The notes beneath the pieces were generated by a model. That model was not told the DNA's origin, did not search any database, and saw only the letters and a program-made list of their open reading frames with translations. Positions 8,164 through 16,891 of a stretch of 64,000 nt of DNA are shown in pieces. The stretch spans positions 20,938 to 84,937 of the forward strand of contig JAJDAZ010000069.1 in assembly GCA_029261595.1 (NCBI GenBank). Reading direction: 5' to 3'. A program made the position numbers and the translations under genes. Position 1 is the first letter of the stretch; each line of letters opens with the position of its first letter. This DNA is from Nitrospinaceae bacterium (GTDB lineage Bacteria; Nitrospinota; Nitrospinia; Nitrospinales; VA-1).

Positions 8164-10061
8164 TGAGATTTGGAATAGGTATTGGTCAGAATGGTTGGAG
8201 TGACAAAGATCAATAGCTCTTTCACATCGTCCGCATCGTCAAAATTTCTGAATAGCGCTCCCAGAAGCGGAATTTTGGATAAGAGGGGTACCGATTGCTG
8301 GTTCCTCAGGACTTCGCTTTCATAGATTCCGCCGAGCACGGTGGTATCCCCATTCGTCACCAGGACCTCGGTGTGGGCTTCTTTGGTGGTGATCTCCGGA
8401 AATCCATTGACCGTGACCGCCAGATTGGCAGCGTTCTTCGTCGCATCGATCACCATATACACATTGTCGTCGGACGTGATGTGCGGTGTGACTTTCAGGC
8501 TGAGTTCAGCATCCAGAAATTCGATTTTGGTTCCCTCGTTAGCAGAAGATGTTTGGAACGGAATGGACCGTCCACTCTTGATCAGGGCTTCCTTGTTATC
8601 CAATGTGGTCACTTTCGGACTGGACAGGATACGCGCGTCGCCTTTTTTTTCCAGTGCGGTCAATTGAATGTCCAGATCCAAACCATCGGATATCCCCTCC
8701 AACCCCAACGCAAAGCCGGAAGTGGCGCCGGCGGCAAGGGCCGTTCCACCCGGAAGCAAATCGACCAGAAACGGGGAGTTTGCTCCGGTGGGCGAGGCGA
8801 CCGTCGTATTGTCATTAAAGACACTGGCCGTGGTTCCCCACTGAACCCCCAACTCCTGGGACACGTTTTTATTCACTTCCACGATTCTGGCCTCGATCAT
8901 GACTTGAGGCGTCTGGATATCGATGACGTTGACCAGTTTTACCATGTCATTCAGATTCTCATCAATATCCGTGAGGATCAAGGTATTTGTCCTGGAATCT
9001 ACGGTTATTTTCCCTCGTTCGCTTTTTAGAGTTTCGAGGTTGAGGGCGACATCCTTGATATCCGCATAGTTGATGCGGACGACTTCCGTCAACAGTTCCG
9101 CGGCCAGTTTTTCCGAGACTTCTTTGTCGCGCTTTCTGATATTTTCTTCTACCTCGCGATCCTGTTCCTGGGCCAGGGTTTGCAGAGAAGCCACGCGAAT
9201 AATATTTTTACCCAGACATTGCCTTCCAAGACCGCTGTTGGTCAGAATGATTTCGAATGCTTCATTCCAGGGGACGTCCAGTAAACGCATGTTCACCACC
9301 CCGGTGACCTCGGGAGAGAGAATCAGGTTGAAACCGCTGATTTCAGAAAATATCCTGAAGAGATTGCGGACGTTGGCATCCTGAAAGTCCAGGGAGATTT
9401 TTTCTTTATCGCCGGACAACAAGGGTTCGCAGGGGTCCACTTCAACCTCCGCCAAGGCCTCTTTGTCATTCTGAGTTCTAACGCCGGTGGATTTTTTTCC
9501 GGGGTCGGTTTTTCCAGCAGAATCCATTTTCTCCATCGCAGGCGCCGAGGACTGAACCGAAGTTCTCTCCAGATGAATGACCAACTGGTTGTTGACGGGT
9601 TTCTGGATGTCATAACCCGCGGCTTTATTCAGGGCGATTTCCAATCTCAGGACCGCCGCTTCCTCAAAGCGAAGCGCTCGGATACTTTCCACCACCCCTT
9701 TGTTGACGTCGACCCGGTCGGTTAAAGACCCTTTTCGCATTTTCGGAAAATCCAGCACCAGCCTGAGTGGATTCAAAAGCTTGAACGCCGTGTATTGAAT
9801 GGCCCGGCTGGACTCAATAGTGATGATGGCCTCGCCCGCGTTGCCTTCTTCAGTGGTCAACTGGATGATTTCCGCCTCATCCATGATCGCCTGGGCAACC
9901 TGGGGATCAGCGGTTTCATCGGTGAAGGATTCTTCCACCTGTGTCCTTGCGGCATCATCTGCTTGCGCCGAAAAACCTTCGGCTGGAACAATCGCTTGCG
10001 CGATGAGCAAAAAAGCAACCGCCCAAACAGGCCAGTTTATTCGAAAAGTTTTAGTATTCAC
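8160..10061 (-). CDS. pilQ: type IV pilus secretin PilQ
   Basis: 633 aa outer-membrane secretin through which the pilus exits. A Sec signal peptide (PVWAVAFLLIAQAIVPAEGFSAQ) is followed by one AMIN domain (residues ~60-168), a proline/lysine linker, an STN/N0 domain (ISLDFQDANVRNLFRIFSEISGFN, ~225-295), an N1 domain (VVRINYADIKDVALNLETL...LILTD, ~315-385) and the secretin core with the conserved VPLLSKIPLLGALFR near the C-terminus (~600). Shorter than many PilQ proteins because only one AMIN domain is seen. It lies between the PilP-fusion gene and aroB, as expected for pilMNOPQ. Confidence 0.95.
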   Translation of the reverse strand: MNTKTFRINWPVWAVAFLLIAQAIVPAEGFSAQADDAARTQVEESFTDETADPQVAQAIMDEAEIIQLTTEEGNAGEAIITIESSRAIQYTAFKLLNPLRLVLDFPKMRKGSLTDRVDVNKGVVESIRALRFEEAAVLRLEIALNKAAGYDIQKPVNNQLVIHLERTSVQSSAPAMEKMDSAGKTDPGKKSTGVRTQNDKEALAEVEVDPCEPLLSGDKEKISLDFQDANVRNLFRIFSEISGFNLILSPEVTGVVNMRLLDVPWNEAFEIILTNSGLGRQCLGKNIIRVASLQTLAQEQDREVEENIRKRDKEVSEKLAAELLTEVVRINYADIKDVALNLETLKSERGKITVDSRTNTLILTDIDENLNDMVKLVNVIDIQTPQVMIEARIVEVNKNVSQELGVQWGTTASVFNDNTTVASPTGANSPFLVDLLPGGTALAAGATSGFALGLEGISDGLDLDIQLTALEKKGDARILSSPKVTTLDNKEALIKSGRSIPFQTSSANEGTKIEFLDAELSLKVTPHITSDDNVYMVIDATKNAANLAVTVNGFPEITTKEAHTEVLVTNGDTTVLGGIYESEVLRNQQSVPLLSKIPLLGALFRNFDDADDVKELLIFVTPTILTNTYSKSQ

Positions 10062-10070
10062 GATGGCTCC

Positions 10071-11570
10071 TCACCCTTCCTCCGGGGCTTCATTGATAAA
10101 ATCGAGTTGTTTCTTTTTCGATAAAATATTTCCCCGGTAGTCCCGGGATTGTTCCAGTATGAGCATTTGATTATTGTCGATGGTTTCCACCACGCCGAAA
10201 TTGGGACCCATAAGGTCTCCCTCCTTGACAGAGTGTCCCTTCCTGTCTCCGGTTTCAACCAGCGCGATGGTTTCATTATTTTTCCAAATGACTCCGACGA
10301 GTTTCAGATTCTGATAATCCGCCTGGATGGGAGTGAGAATCAAGCTGGGCTGGGTCTCGTTGGCTTTTTGAATGAGCGTCTTGTACTTATTGACCGACTC
10401 CAGATAATCACCCTCGCCCATAGAGGCGATTTTTGTTTCCTGACTGAACAACCCGCCAAAATGTTCGAGATCGGCATATAGTCTCGGATCGGTGTTTTTT
10501 AAGTTCCGATACACTTCCATGGGAATCTGCGGAAGACTCTTCAATTCATCCGCAAATTTTCTAAATTCCATTTCCGATTCATCCTTTTCATCCGGCTGGA
10601 GGAGCCCTTTCTTCGGGTCCACCAGGGGAATGAACGGGTCTCGCATCCGGACAAAAGCATATCTCTCGCCCGGAGGGGCGAACTCTTTTAACAGGTCGGA
10701 TTCCCCATCCTCCGAGTCCATTTCTACCTGGATTAAATCCATGAGGTTTTGCAACTCGGCGGAAATGTGCTCCATCGCGTCTTTTGAACCTCTAAAATAA
10801 GACCGGTAAAACCATTTTCCGGCGGGCGATGTGACGAAGGAAACGTACTGGGAAAGCTCTTTATCCGACAAATTGCGGAATTTATATAAAAATGACTGTA
10901 AAAAATATTCTCTCGCGGAGTCAAAAAGGTCTTCCCGGACATTGCGGCTCACTTTTCGTGCGGGTTGCCCTTTCCACTCGTTATTGAAAGGAAGCAGAAT
11001 CTTCATCAGCATCAGAAATGTGTCCATGGTATGATCGGTCATTCCCACGGTTGTTTCCAGACGCTCTGCCATTTCAAGGAGATTTTCTTTGGGCGGCTGA
11101 TATTTGAGCTGGACCAGAAACTCTTTTTTTTCTTCTGTCATTCCCTCGTTTAAATCCTGCATTTCCGCCTGGACAATTTTTTTTCCCAAAGGAGACTGGT
11201 ACCATTTGAACAGCGCTCGCATATATTGCGGTTTGTAGTCTGCCAACAGACGATGCCGGATGGACTGCAACCATTTTTCGGGTTCATACACCCGGCTCAT
11301 CATGTTCTTTAACATGATGAGCTGGCCAGGGGGAAACTGCGAGGGGACCAGTTGGTCTCCGAATAACTGGGAGTCCACAGTCTGGGCGGTTGTTTCAATT
11401 CCGGAGACCTGTAAAAACTTATCCAGCATTGCCTTTCGACCAGTGGCAACGGTCTTCCCGTTCTCCTTCGCGGTGACGATCGGCACGGCGCCCATGAACG
11501 CAATGATAAAAAGCGCCACGGCGACGGTGGTTAAGAATTTTGGCGACTGATGGCTTGATCCCAATTCCAT
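10071..11570 (-). CDS. DUF2059-like domain fused to a PilP-like pilotin domain
   Basis: The ATG at 11570 has a GGAG Shine-Dalgarno 8 bases upstream, better than the in-frame ATG at 11591, giving 499 aa. After a signal anchor (FLTTVAVALFIIAFMGAVPIV) come two segments resembling DUF2059: MRALFKWYQSPLGKKIVQAE (~130) and LSQYVSFVTSPAGKWFYRSY (~240). The C-terminal third has the PilP hallmarks: MRDPFIPLV (~320) and the beta domain LKLVGVIWKNNETIALVETG with GHSVKEGDLMG. PilP is the periplasmic link between PilN/PilO and PilQ, and this gene occupies exactly the pilP slot. No lipobox Cys is visible, unlike classical PilP. The added DUF2059 part has no known pilus role; the fusion is seen directly, its function is not. 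Confidence 0.75.
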   Translation of the reverse strand: MELGSSHQSPKFLTTVAVALFIIAFMGAVPIVTAKENGKTVATGRKAMLDKFLQVSGIETTAQTVDSQLFGDQLVPSQFPPGQLIMLKNMMSRVYEPEKWLQSIRHRLLADYKPQYMRALFKWYQSPLGKKIVQAEMQDLNEGMTEEKKEFLVQLKYQPPKENLLEMAERLETTVGMTDHTMDTFLMLMKILLPFNNEWKGQPARKVSRNVREDLFDSAREYFLQSFLYKFRNLSDKELSQYVSFVTSPAGKWFYRSYFRGSKDAMEHISAELQNLMDLIQVEMDSEDGESDLLKEFAPPGERYAFVRMRDPFIPLVDPKKGLLQPDEKDESEMEFRKFADELKSLPQIPMEVYRNLKNTDPRLYADLEHFGGLFSQETKIASMGEGDYLESVNKYKTLIQKANETQPSLILTPIQADYQNLKLVGVIWKNNETIALVETGDRKGHSVKEGDLMGPNFGVVETIDNNQMLILEQSRDYRGNILSKKKQLDFINEAPEEG

Positions 11571-11594
11571 TTTAAAAACTCCGGCAACCATGAT

Positions 11595-12260
11595 TTATTT
11601 CTTTTGGGCTGTTTTAGTTGGCACGTTCGCTACTTTTTTTTCCGAACCTTCAATATAGGTATAGGTGCTGGCAGTGATACTTGTAAGCAATGCATGACGC
11701 CTGGTCGCTACTTCACCCTCCGCTGCGGAGGAAGAATCAATTTGAATGTTCATCCTCAAATCGGAAAAGTTGACCAGTTGCAGACGATTCTGCATTTTGT
11801 CCAGAAAATCCAGCGTGTCCCAAAACGAGCCGCGTATTGTGATGGCCACCGGAATTTCTTTGTAATAATCTTCTACCTTGCCTTCCTGAAGTTGAAATCG
11901 GGTGACGTCAAAGGTGGCCCGTTCACTGCCAAACCCAGAAACCTCCCTTAACAGACCCGGCATGTCCTTTTCTCGCGGCAACTGTTGTTTCAGGGCATCA
12001 AGTCTCCCGGTCGAGCGGGCAAGGTTCTTTGCTATCGAATCTTTTTGGGCCACGAGCCGTTTATAATTGGTCAGCTTTTGCGCCGTTTGGGTTCTTTGGG
12101 TCTGGAGCTTGGCCAGTTCCGCCTTGGAATCCTGATACAGGGTAAAAAAGTAAACGGAAAACATCAGCAAACCGACTGCAGCACTGGCTGAAAGAAGGTG
12201 GATGAACTTTATTTTTTCCAAAAACTCATAGGGTAATCGTTCAAACAGTTTTTCAATCAT
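11595..12260 (-). CDS. pilO: type IV pilus inner-membrane protein PilO
   Basis: 221 aa. A single membrane helix (FIHLLSASAAVGLLMFSVYFFTLY, ~20-43) is followed by a coiled coil (SKAELAKLQTQRTQTAQKLTNYKRLVAQ) and a periplasmic ferredoxin-like domain beginning LPREKDMPGLLREVSGFG, the usual PilO order. PilO pairs with PilN to form the alignment complex between PilM and PilP/PilQ. The sequence VAITIRGSFWDTLDFLDKMQ is the PilO-type core. It lies 6 bases after pilN and ends 24 bases before the better start of the PilP-fusion gene. Confidence 0.93.
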   Translation of the reverse strand: MIEKLFERLPYEFLEKIKFIHLLSASAAVGLLMFSVYFFTLYQDSKAELAKLQTQRTQTAQKLTNYKRLVAQKDSIAKNLARSTGRLDALKQQLPREKDMPGLLREVSGFGSERATFDVTRFQLQEGKVEDYYKEIPVAITIRGSFWDTLDFLDKMQNRLQLVNFSDLRMNIQIDSSSAAEGEVATRRHALLTSITASTYTYIEGSEKKVANVPTKTAQKK

Positions 12261-12266
12261 GAGTTT

Positions 12267-12944
12267 TTAAGCCGCCCTTTTGTTATTGTTTGCTGGCATA
12301 TAACAGTAAATGGTAAACTTTCTTACTTTGGTTTTGCCTATTAAGGTCTGCTCGGTTTTATGCAAAAAGACCATCTTGAAATAAGGGATTGCTTCCAATT
12401 CCTCGACAAAACGGGCAACGCCACCGTCTTCCAACGCATGACCTTCGATCTGAATAAATTCTTTGGTTACGGTTTTCGGTTTCTTGTTATTTCTTTTTTT
12501 GTTTTTTCCGTTCTTGCCTTGACCGGCGGCAAAATCGACGAAAATGGTTGGCACCTTTCCTTTGGCAAGGTCGGCCTTACTCATCTGGGTGATTTTCGTC
12601 AGCCAGATATTTTCCGGCACGCTCAAGTTGACGTCATATAGAGTCTTGGTGGCTGGCAACTGGTTGGCCCGAAGGTTTTCTATTCCCGTCAGGATGGTTC
12701 CCACCCGCTTCTGTTTGACCTGCATGGTCCGGACCAGGTTCACCTCTGGCTGGAGAGCATTGACCTGTTGTTGAAGGTCCTTGACATCCATATCCACCCT
12801 GCTGATCCGGCTTTTTTCGATCAGCCAGCTGAAAAGGATCATGAACGCGAACACCATGACCAGCGAGGTCGACATCAAGACCTGCTTCTGGATGGTGGAC
12901 TTTTTTAATTCTTCCCGGTAATCAAACAGGTTGATTTTAATCAT
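12267..12944 (-). CDS. pilN: type IV pilus assembly protein PilN
   Basis: 225 aa. The N-terminal MIKINLFDYREE is a variant of the PilN motif INLLPYR that binds PilM. It is followed by a membrane helix (STSLVMVFAFMILFSWLI) and a coiled coil (DVKDLQQQVNALQPEV). The periplasmic domain LYDVNLSVPENIWLTKI...FIQIEGHALEDGGVARFVEELE is PilN-like. A lysine-rich insert (GQGKNGKNKKRNNKK) is unusual and may be a flexible loop. The start overlaps the pilM stop by 4 bases. Confidence 0.93.
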   Translation of the reverse strand: MIKINLFDYREELKKSTIQKQVLMSTSLVMVFAFMILFSWLIEKSRISRVDMDVKDLQQQVNALQPEVNLVRTMQVKQKRVGTILTGIENLRANQLPATKTLYDVNLSVPENIWLTKITQMSKADLAKGKVPTIFVDFAAGQGKNGKNKKRNNKKPKTVTKEFIQIEGHALEDGGVARFVEELEAIPYFKMVFLHKTEQTLIGKTKVRKFTIYCYMPANNNKRAA

Positions 12945-14020
12945 TGGTAATCAAACCTTCTGGCGGCCAGACCGATTGCAACGGTTGATAAAGGGCCCAT
13001 CGTTTCAATGGTGTCCTGGTCAAAATTACGTGCATTGACTTTGATTCCCTTCATGGGATTCAATATTTCCACGGGAGTTTTCAGGTGGTGGGAAAACAGG
13101 TTCTCGACCCCGGCGATAAGAGCGCCACCTCCGGTCAGCAACACACGATCCACCTGGCTGTTGGAGGTGGTGCTGAAAAACTCAAAAGATTTCTGGATTT
13201 CCACTAATATTTTTTCGAAAGATTGGACGATGACTTCGACCACCTCGTCGCTTTTAATTTCAGAGGGAATCGCGCCCAACTTGAGCTGGACGATGTCTTT
13301 ATAGGGCATATCAAATTTAGACATGAGTTTGCTGGTACAGAAACTGCCGCCAAAAGGAATGTCGCGGGTATAGGCCGTCAAACCATCCTGCATGATGTTC
13401 AGGTGGGTGAAGGATTCCCCAAGGTCGATCACCGCAATCGCTTCCTCTTCCCTGGTACTCGAATCGGCTCCCAACTCGAAAGCGTTGACCATGGCGAACA
13501 CATCGAGGTCGATGATCGCCGGCCTCAGCCCGGCGTCGTAAAGAATGTCGATGCGGCTGTCGATCATGTCGCGCTGAACCGCCACCAGCAGGATTTCCAT
13601 CGTCCCGTCTTTTTGCTCGTCTTCCGAGCGCTTGCCTTTGCTCTCCAGAATTTGAAAATCAATGCTGACATCATCAATATCAAAGGGGATGTACTGCTCC
13701 GCTTCCTTTTGAATATTTTCCGTGAGTTCTGCTTCCGTCATCACCGGGACGCGAATTTTTTTGATGATGACCGCTTCCCCGGCAATCGAGGCCACGGCGT
13801 ATTTCGTGTCGATTTTTTCCACTTTGATCATCTTCGCCAGCGTGTCCACAACCTCGTCGGGTTGCTGGATCACTCCGTCGACAATGCAACCCTCCTTGAG
13901 GGGCATGATGGAAAAACTCATCAGTTCGAATTTGTTTTTGGACCCCGACATCTGGGCCATCTTGATCGAGTGGGTCCCGATATCAACAGCAAGCAAAGGC
14001 GTTTTTTCAGATAAGAACAT
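12941..14020 (-). CDS. pilM: type IV pilus actin-like ATPase PilM
   Basis: 359 aa cytoplasmic actin-fold protein that binds the N-terminus of PilN. The phosphate-1 motif LLAVDIGTHSIKMAQMSG (~10-25), phosphate-2 motif AVIDLGESFTHLNIM (~200) and adenosine motif VLLTGGGALIAGVENL (~295) are visible. The segment EAEQYIPFDIDDVSIDFQIL is highly typical of PilM. It heads the operon pilM-N-O-P-Q-aroB, with a sigma-54-like promoter about 90 bases upstream and a short XRE regulator gene before that. Confidence 0.95.
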   Translation of the reverse strand: MFLSEKTPLLAVDIGTHSIKMAQMSGSKNKFELMSFSIMPLKEGCIVDGVIQQPDEVVDTLAKMIKVEKIDTKYAVASIAGEAVIIKKIRVPVMTEAELTENIQKEAEQYIPFDIDDVSIDFQILESKGKRSEDEQKDGTMEILLVAVQRDMIDSRIDILYDAGLRPAIIDLDVFAMVNAFELGADSSTREEEAIAVIDLGESFTHLNIMQDGLTAYTRDIPFGGSFCTSKLMSKFDMPYKDIVQLKLGAIPSEIKSDEVVEVIVQSFEKILVEIQKSFEFFSTTSNSQVDRVLLTGGGALIAGVENLFSHHLKTPVEILNPMKGIKVNARNFDQDTIETMGPLSTVAIGLAARRFDYQ

Positions 14021-14106
14021 AAAGGGTCCTATAAAGTATTCAGCGTTCGGGGGTCATGGAATATGATCGAGAACATATCTTCAATCATTAGAATGAGTTA
14101 TTAAAA

Positions 14107-14123
14107 AGCAAACCCTGTACCAA
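14107..14123 (-). promoter_or_regulatory. sigma-54-like promoter of the pilM operon
   Basis: Minus strand reads TTGGTACAGGGTTTGCT, with GG and GC 10 bases apart and a close match to YTGGCACGRNNNTTGCW. It gives a leader of about 75 bases to the pilM ATG at 14020. It sits in the 304-base gap between the XRE gene and pilM, which otherwise holds only the hairpin at 14251-14278. Confidence 0.6.
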
Positions 14124-14250
14124 ACTCCCGAAAAACCAACAACTTATTGATTTTAAAAGGATTATTCAAAAATTCTGTTTTTTGTCCAATAAATCAATGA
14201 CTACAATAGTCTCCACCTGTTACCAATACTGGACACCTTGGCCCTTCGAA

Positions 14251-14278
14251 GTCCCCGATTTTCTGAAAATTCAGGGAC
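14251..14278 (-). other. hairpin downstream of the XRE gene
   Basis: GTCCCCGATTTTC pairs with GAAAATTCAGGGAC across a 1-base centre, with one bulge and one wobble. There is no T-run, so it is either an atypical terminator for the XRE gene or an RNA-stability hairpin. Confidence 0.3.
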
Positions 14279-14324
14279 ATTTCCACCCGCCCAGTTTTCT
14301 TTAGAATCCAGAAGACCATATCTT

Positions 14325-14540
14325 TTATTCACCCTCACCGTTGCCATCGAAAAGGGTCGAACGATCGGTCAGGTCATATCCCAAAGCCAATATAATTTTT
14401 CTCTTGGTATCCAGCCTGCAATCGTTGCCTTTTTCAATTCGGTCGATGGTCTGAACCGTGACGTTGGCCTTACGCGCCAGCTCCGCCTTGCTCATCATTT
14501 GGGATTCTCTTATTTCTTTGATATTGTTGAATTTATCCAC
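14325..14540 (-). CDS. small XRE-family HTH regulator
   Basis: 71 aa with a GTG start preceded by AAGGG 8 bases upstream. The helix-turn-helix is clear: MSKAELARKANVTVQTIDRIEKGNDCRLDTKRKIILALGY, the Cro/CI-like fold with helix 3 VTVQTIDRIE. It binds DNA, probably as a dimer. It lies on the same strand just upstream of pilM but the pilM sigma-54-like promoter lies between them, so co-transcription is uncertain. Whether it regulates pilus genes is inference from position alone. Confidence 0.75.
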   Translation of the reverse strand: MDKFNNIKEIRESQMMSKAELARKANVTVQTIDRIEKGNDCRLDTKRKIILALGYDLTDRSTLFDGNGEGE

Positions 14541-14852
14541 AACATAGCCCTTTTCTGAAAGTCGGGTGGTGACTGAAAAAAAATTCAGGGTAATAAAATT
14601 TATGGAATAACTTAATAATAAGCTAAGTTTAAAAGTGAATCAATTAATATTTCAAAATTAATGAAAAAGTATTATTATTTTAACAAATTTATATCTATTA
14701 ACACAAGGCAAATCCACTCCCCGCCCAACCGTTAAGCCTAATTTTTCAATAACCTAGAAGAAATCAGGCGCGATTTCTCTAATTTGGAAGAAATTTTAAC
14801 CAAATATCGGCATTAGGAACACCTTAATGAGAAAAACCCCCTGTTCATGGTA

Positions 14853-14881
14853 TTGCCGGGCCCTTTGGCTGAGGGGATAAT
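14853..14881 (+). promoter_or_regulatory. sigma-70-like promoter of the lipase/TPR gene
   Basis: TTGCCG and GATAAT are separated by exactly 17 bases. The site lies about 50 bases before the ATG at 14930. The rest of the gap 14541-14852 is strongly AT-rich and shows no gene. Confidence 0.45.
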
Positions 14882-14929
14882 ATGTTATGATGGGCGCAAA
14901 ATTCCTGTGGAACCTCAAGTGGTGGAATC

Positions 14930-16495
14930 ATGTTGATGCGGTTGCGTTCCGGTTCATCCCTGATAGCGATAACAGCATCTTTCTGGATGCTGATCTTCAT
15001 TGGCCTTTTCCCCATCCAGATCCTTCAGGCGCAATCTGTTTTACCGGGCGACCCGCCTTTTTACCCAAACCCCAATTCTGACAAGCTGATCGTCTTCATC
15101 CACGGCGTGAACGGCGACCCCACAGGCACCTGGACCCATAAAGACGCCAAATTCTTCTGGCCCAAAGAACTTTCTAAGGACCCCTCCTTTCAAAACGCCG
15201 ACGTGCTGTCCTTTGGTTATAAAAGTGAGTGCGGCCCCACGCTAATCATCAGCGAAATCGCCAAGAACCTGGAGTTGACCCTGAACAAGCTGATGGAAAC
15301 GCAAAATTATAAATCCCTGGAATTCGTCGCCCACAGCATGGGCGGGCTGGTGACATGAGAGTTTCTCCTGAGCCGCCACAAGCACCTTGAAAAGACGGTG
15401 CCGGTAAAAAGCGTCATCACACTCAGCACGCCGAATCTAGGGAGCGGTCTGGCAAAATTCGCCAGTTTCTTCTGCAAGACACTCCAGCTCAAAGATTTGA
15501 AACCGGGAAGGGGAGAATACCTCGATACCCTGAACGAACGCTGGCGCGAACGTTTCCTGCAACATGACAGCGAGCCAAGCTTTCGTCTCTCCGCCGGGTA
15601 TGAAATCGTGCCCATAACCTTAGTGGGGCGAATCGTGGAAAAAGATTCTGCGGTATATTTCGCCCAGCAGACTCAAGGGTTTTTGAAAGACCATTCCCAT
15701 GTCGCCAAACCCACAGGGGAAAACGACCCGCTCTATCTCTGGGTGCAGCAACAGTTGCTAAAGAAAGCCTCCGACCCAGGAGTTCACCAATACACCGACG
15801 CGGAAGTCGAGCGGTTAAAAACCGTCATCGACCAGATGCAGAAAGACCTTGCCGGAACCGACCTGGAAGAAGCCTTGAAATTAATCAATCAGGGAGAAAT
15901 AAAACAGGCGCGGGCCCTGCTCAAAAAAAATGAAAAAAAACAAGATACAGAAATCCTGAAAATCGCAAAGATCAAGTTCGCCACCGCCCAGACCTATGAC
16001 CTAGAGCTGGATTACAAAAACGCTTTTCGATATTACGAGACATCAGCCCGGCTGGCACCTGACAATTCCCTCTACCAGAACGAAGCGGGATTCATGGCCA
16101 ACATATTAGGCCAATACGATAAAGCCATCGGATATTTTGAGAAGGCCCTGGCAAGCGGTCTTGCCACCTTCGGCCCGGACCATCCCGATGTGGCGACCTA
16201 TTGGAACAATCTGGGGTTGGCCTGGAACAGTAAAGGAGAATACGATAAAGCCATCGGCTATTACGAGAAGGCGGTAGAAAACTTTCGTAACAACCTCGGT
16301 AAAGCTCATCCCAATGTGGCAACTGGTTGGTGGAATCTAGGGGATACCTGGGAGAAAAAAGATGATTACAATAGGGCAATCGATTACTACCAAAAAGCTC
16401 TGGTGGTTTTCAAAAAAGCCGGCCTGAACCATCGTGTTGAAGCAGTAGAAAAATTTCTGGAAAGAGCCCTCGGGAAAAAGGACGAGCAAAAATAA
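14930..16495 (+). pseudogene. secreted alpha/beta hydrolase with C-terminal TPRs, interrupted by an in-frame TGA
   Basis: Two open stretches (14930-15358 and 15359-16495) are in the same frame and separated only by a TGA at 15356-15358. Before it are a signal peptide (ending LQAQS), the oxyanion region LIVFIHGVNGDPTGTW and the nucleophile elbow AHSMGG (Ser ~137). Directly after it EFLLSRHK continues the helix expected after a GGLVT(R) elbow, so CGA to TGA is the simplest cause. The second part carries VITLSTPNLGSG and then TPRs of kinesin-light-chain type (YDKAIGYFEKAL, YDKAIGYYEKAV, YNRAIDYYQKAL, residues ~390-500). Catalytic Asp/His would be downstream of the stop, so the N-terminal product should be inactive. 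A start at 15398 (ATG in the second part) could still give a TPR fragment. Confidence 0.8.
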
Positions 16496-16594
16496 TCGCA
16501 GACCGGAGACTGGAAAAAACCCTGCAACCACCCTCACCTGCCCGTCACTCCGTGAATGCTTTTTTTACCAAAGGGTGGCACAAATAAGGATTAG

Positions 16595-16686
16595 TTACCG
16601 CAAAGACGCAGAGATCGCAAAGTAACTGATAACCAAAACATTTTTTTATGGTTTTCTCCGCGTCCTTTGCGCCCTCTGCGGTGAAG
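16595..16686. repeat. imperfect inverted-repeat element
   Basis: An arm beginning ACCGCAAAGACGCAGAG is repeated in inverse orientation as CCCTCTGCGGTGAA with CGCGTCCTTTGCG inside, around a ~30-base AT-rich centre. Similar 'cgcagag/ctctgcg' elements are common intergenic repeats in many bacterial genomes (general knowledge). It occupies the 396-base gap before miaB together with the repeat at 16751-16781; no gene is seen there. Confidence 0.55.
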
Positions 16687-16750
16687 AAGGGTTTGAGGTT
16701 TTTCCTGTAAATCCTGTCAAATCCCCCCGGTAATTTCCTGATCTTCCCCG

Positions 16751-16781
16751 TCCGTGTTTATCTGTGTCCATCTGTGGTTCC
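16751..16781 (-). repeat. dispersed repeat, copy A
   Basis: On the minus strand it reads GGAACCACAGATGGACACAG followed by ATAAACACGGA. The same core occurs at 22258-22283 on the plus strand with two changes. Confidence 0.6.
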
Positions 16782-16891
16782 TTACATTCTTCGACAAACT
16801 CAGAATGACATTCCTCAGGACAGGTATCGGTGGTCCAATCATCATGTTTTAGAGTTGAATCCCGCCGGGTTTTCGCTTACCTTTGATCCCT

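Noticed and set aside
15356..15358. Selenocysteine reading of TGA in the lipase gene
   Set aside because: The position is not a redox or catalytic site, the downstream hairpin (GAGA-GTT-TCTC) is tiny, and Arg (CGA) fits the expected sequence.
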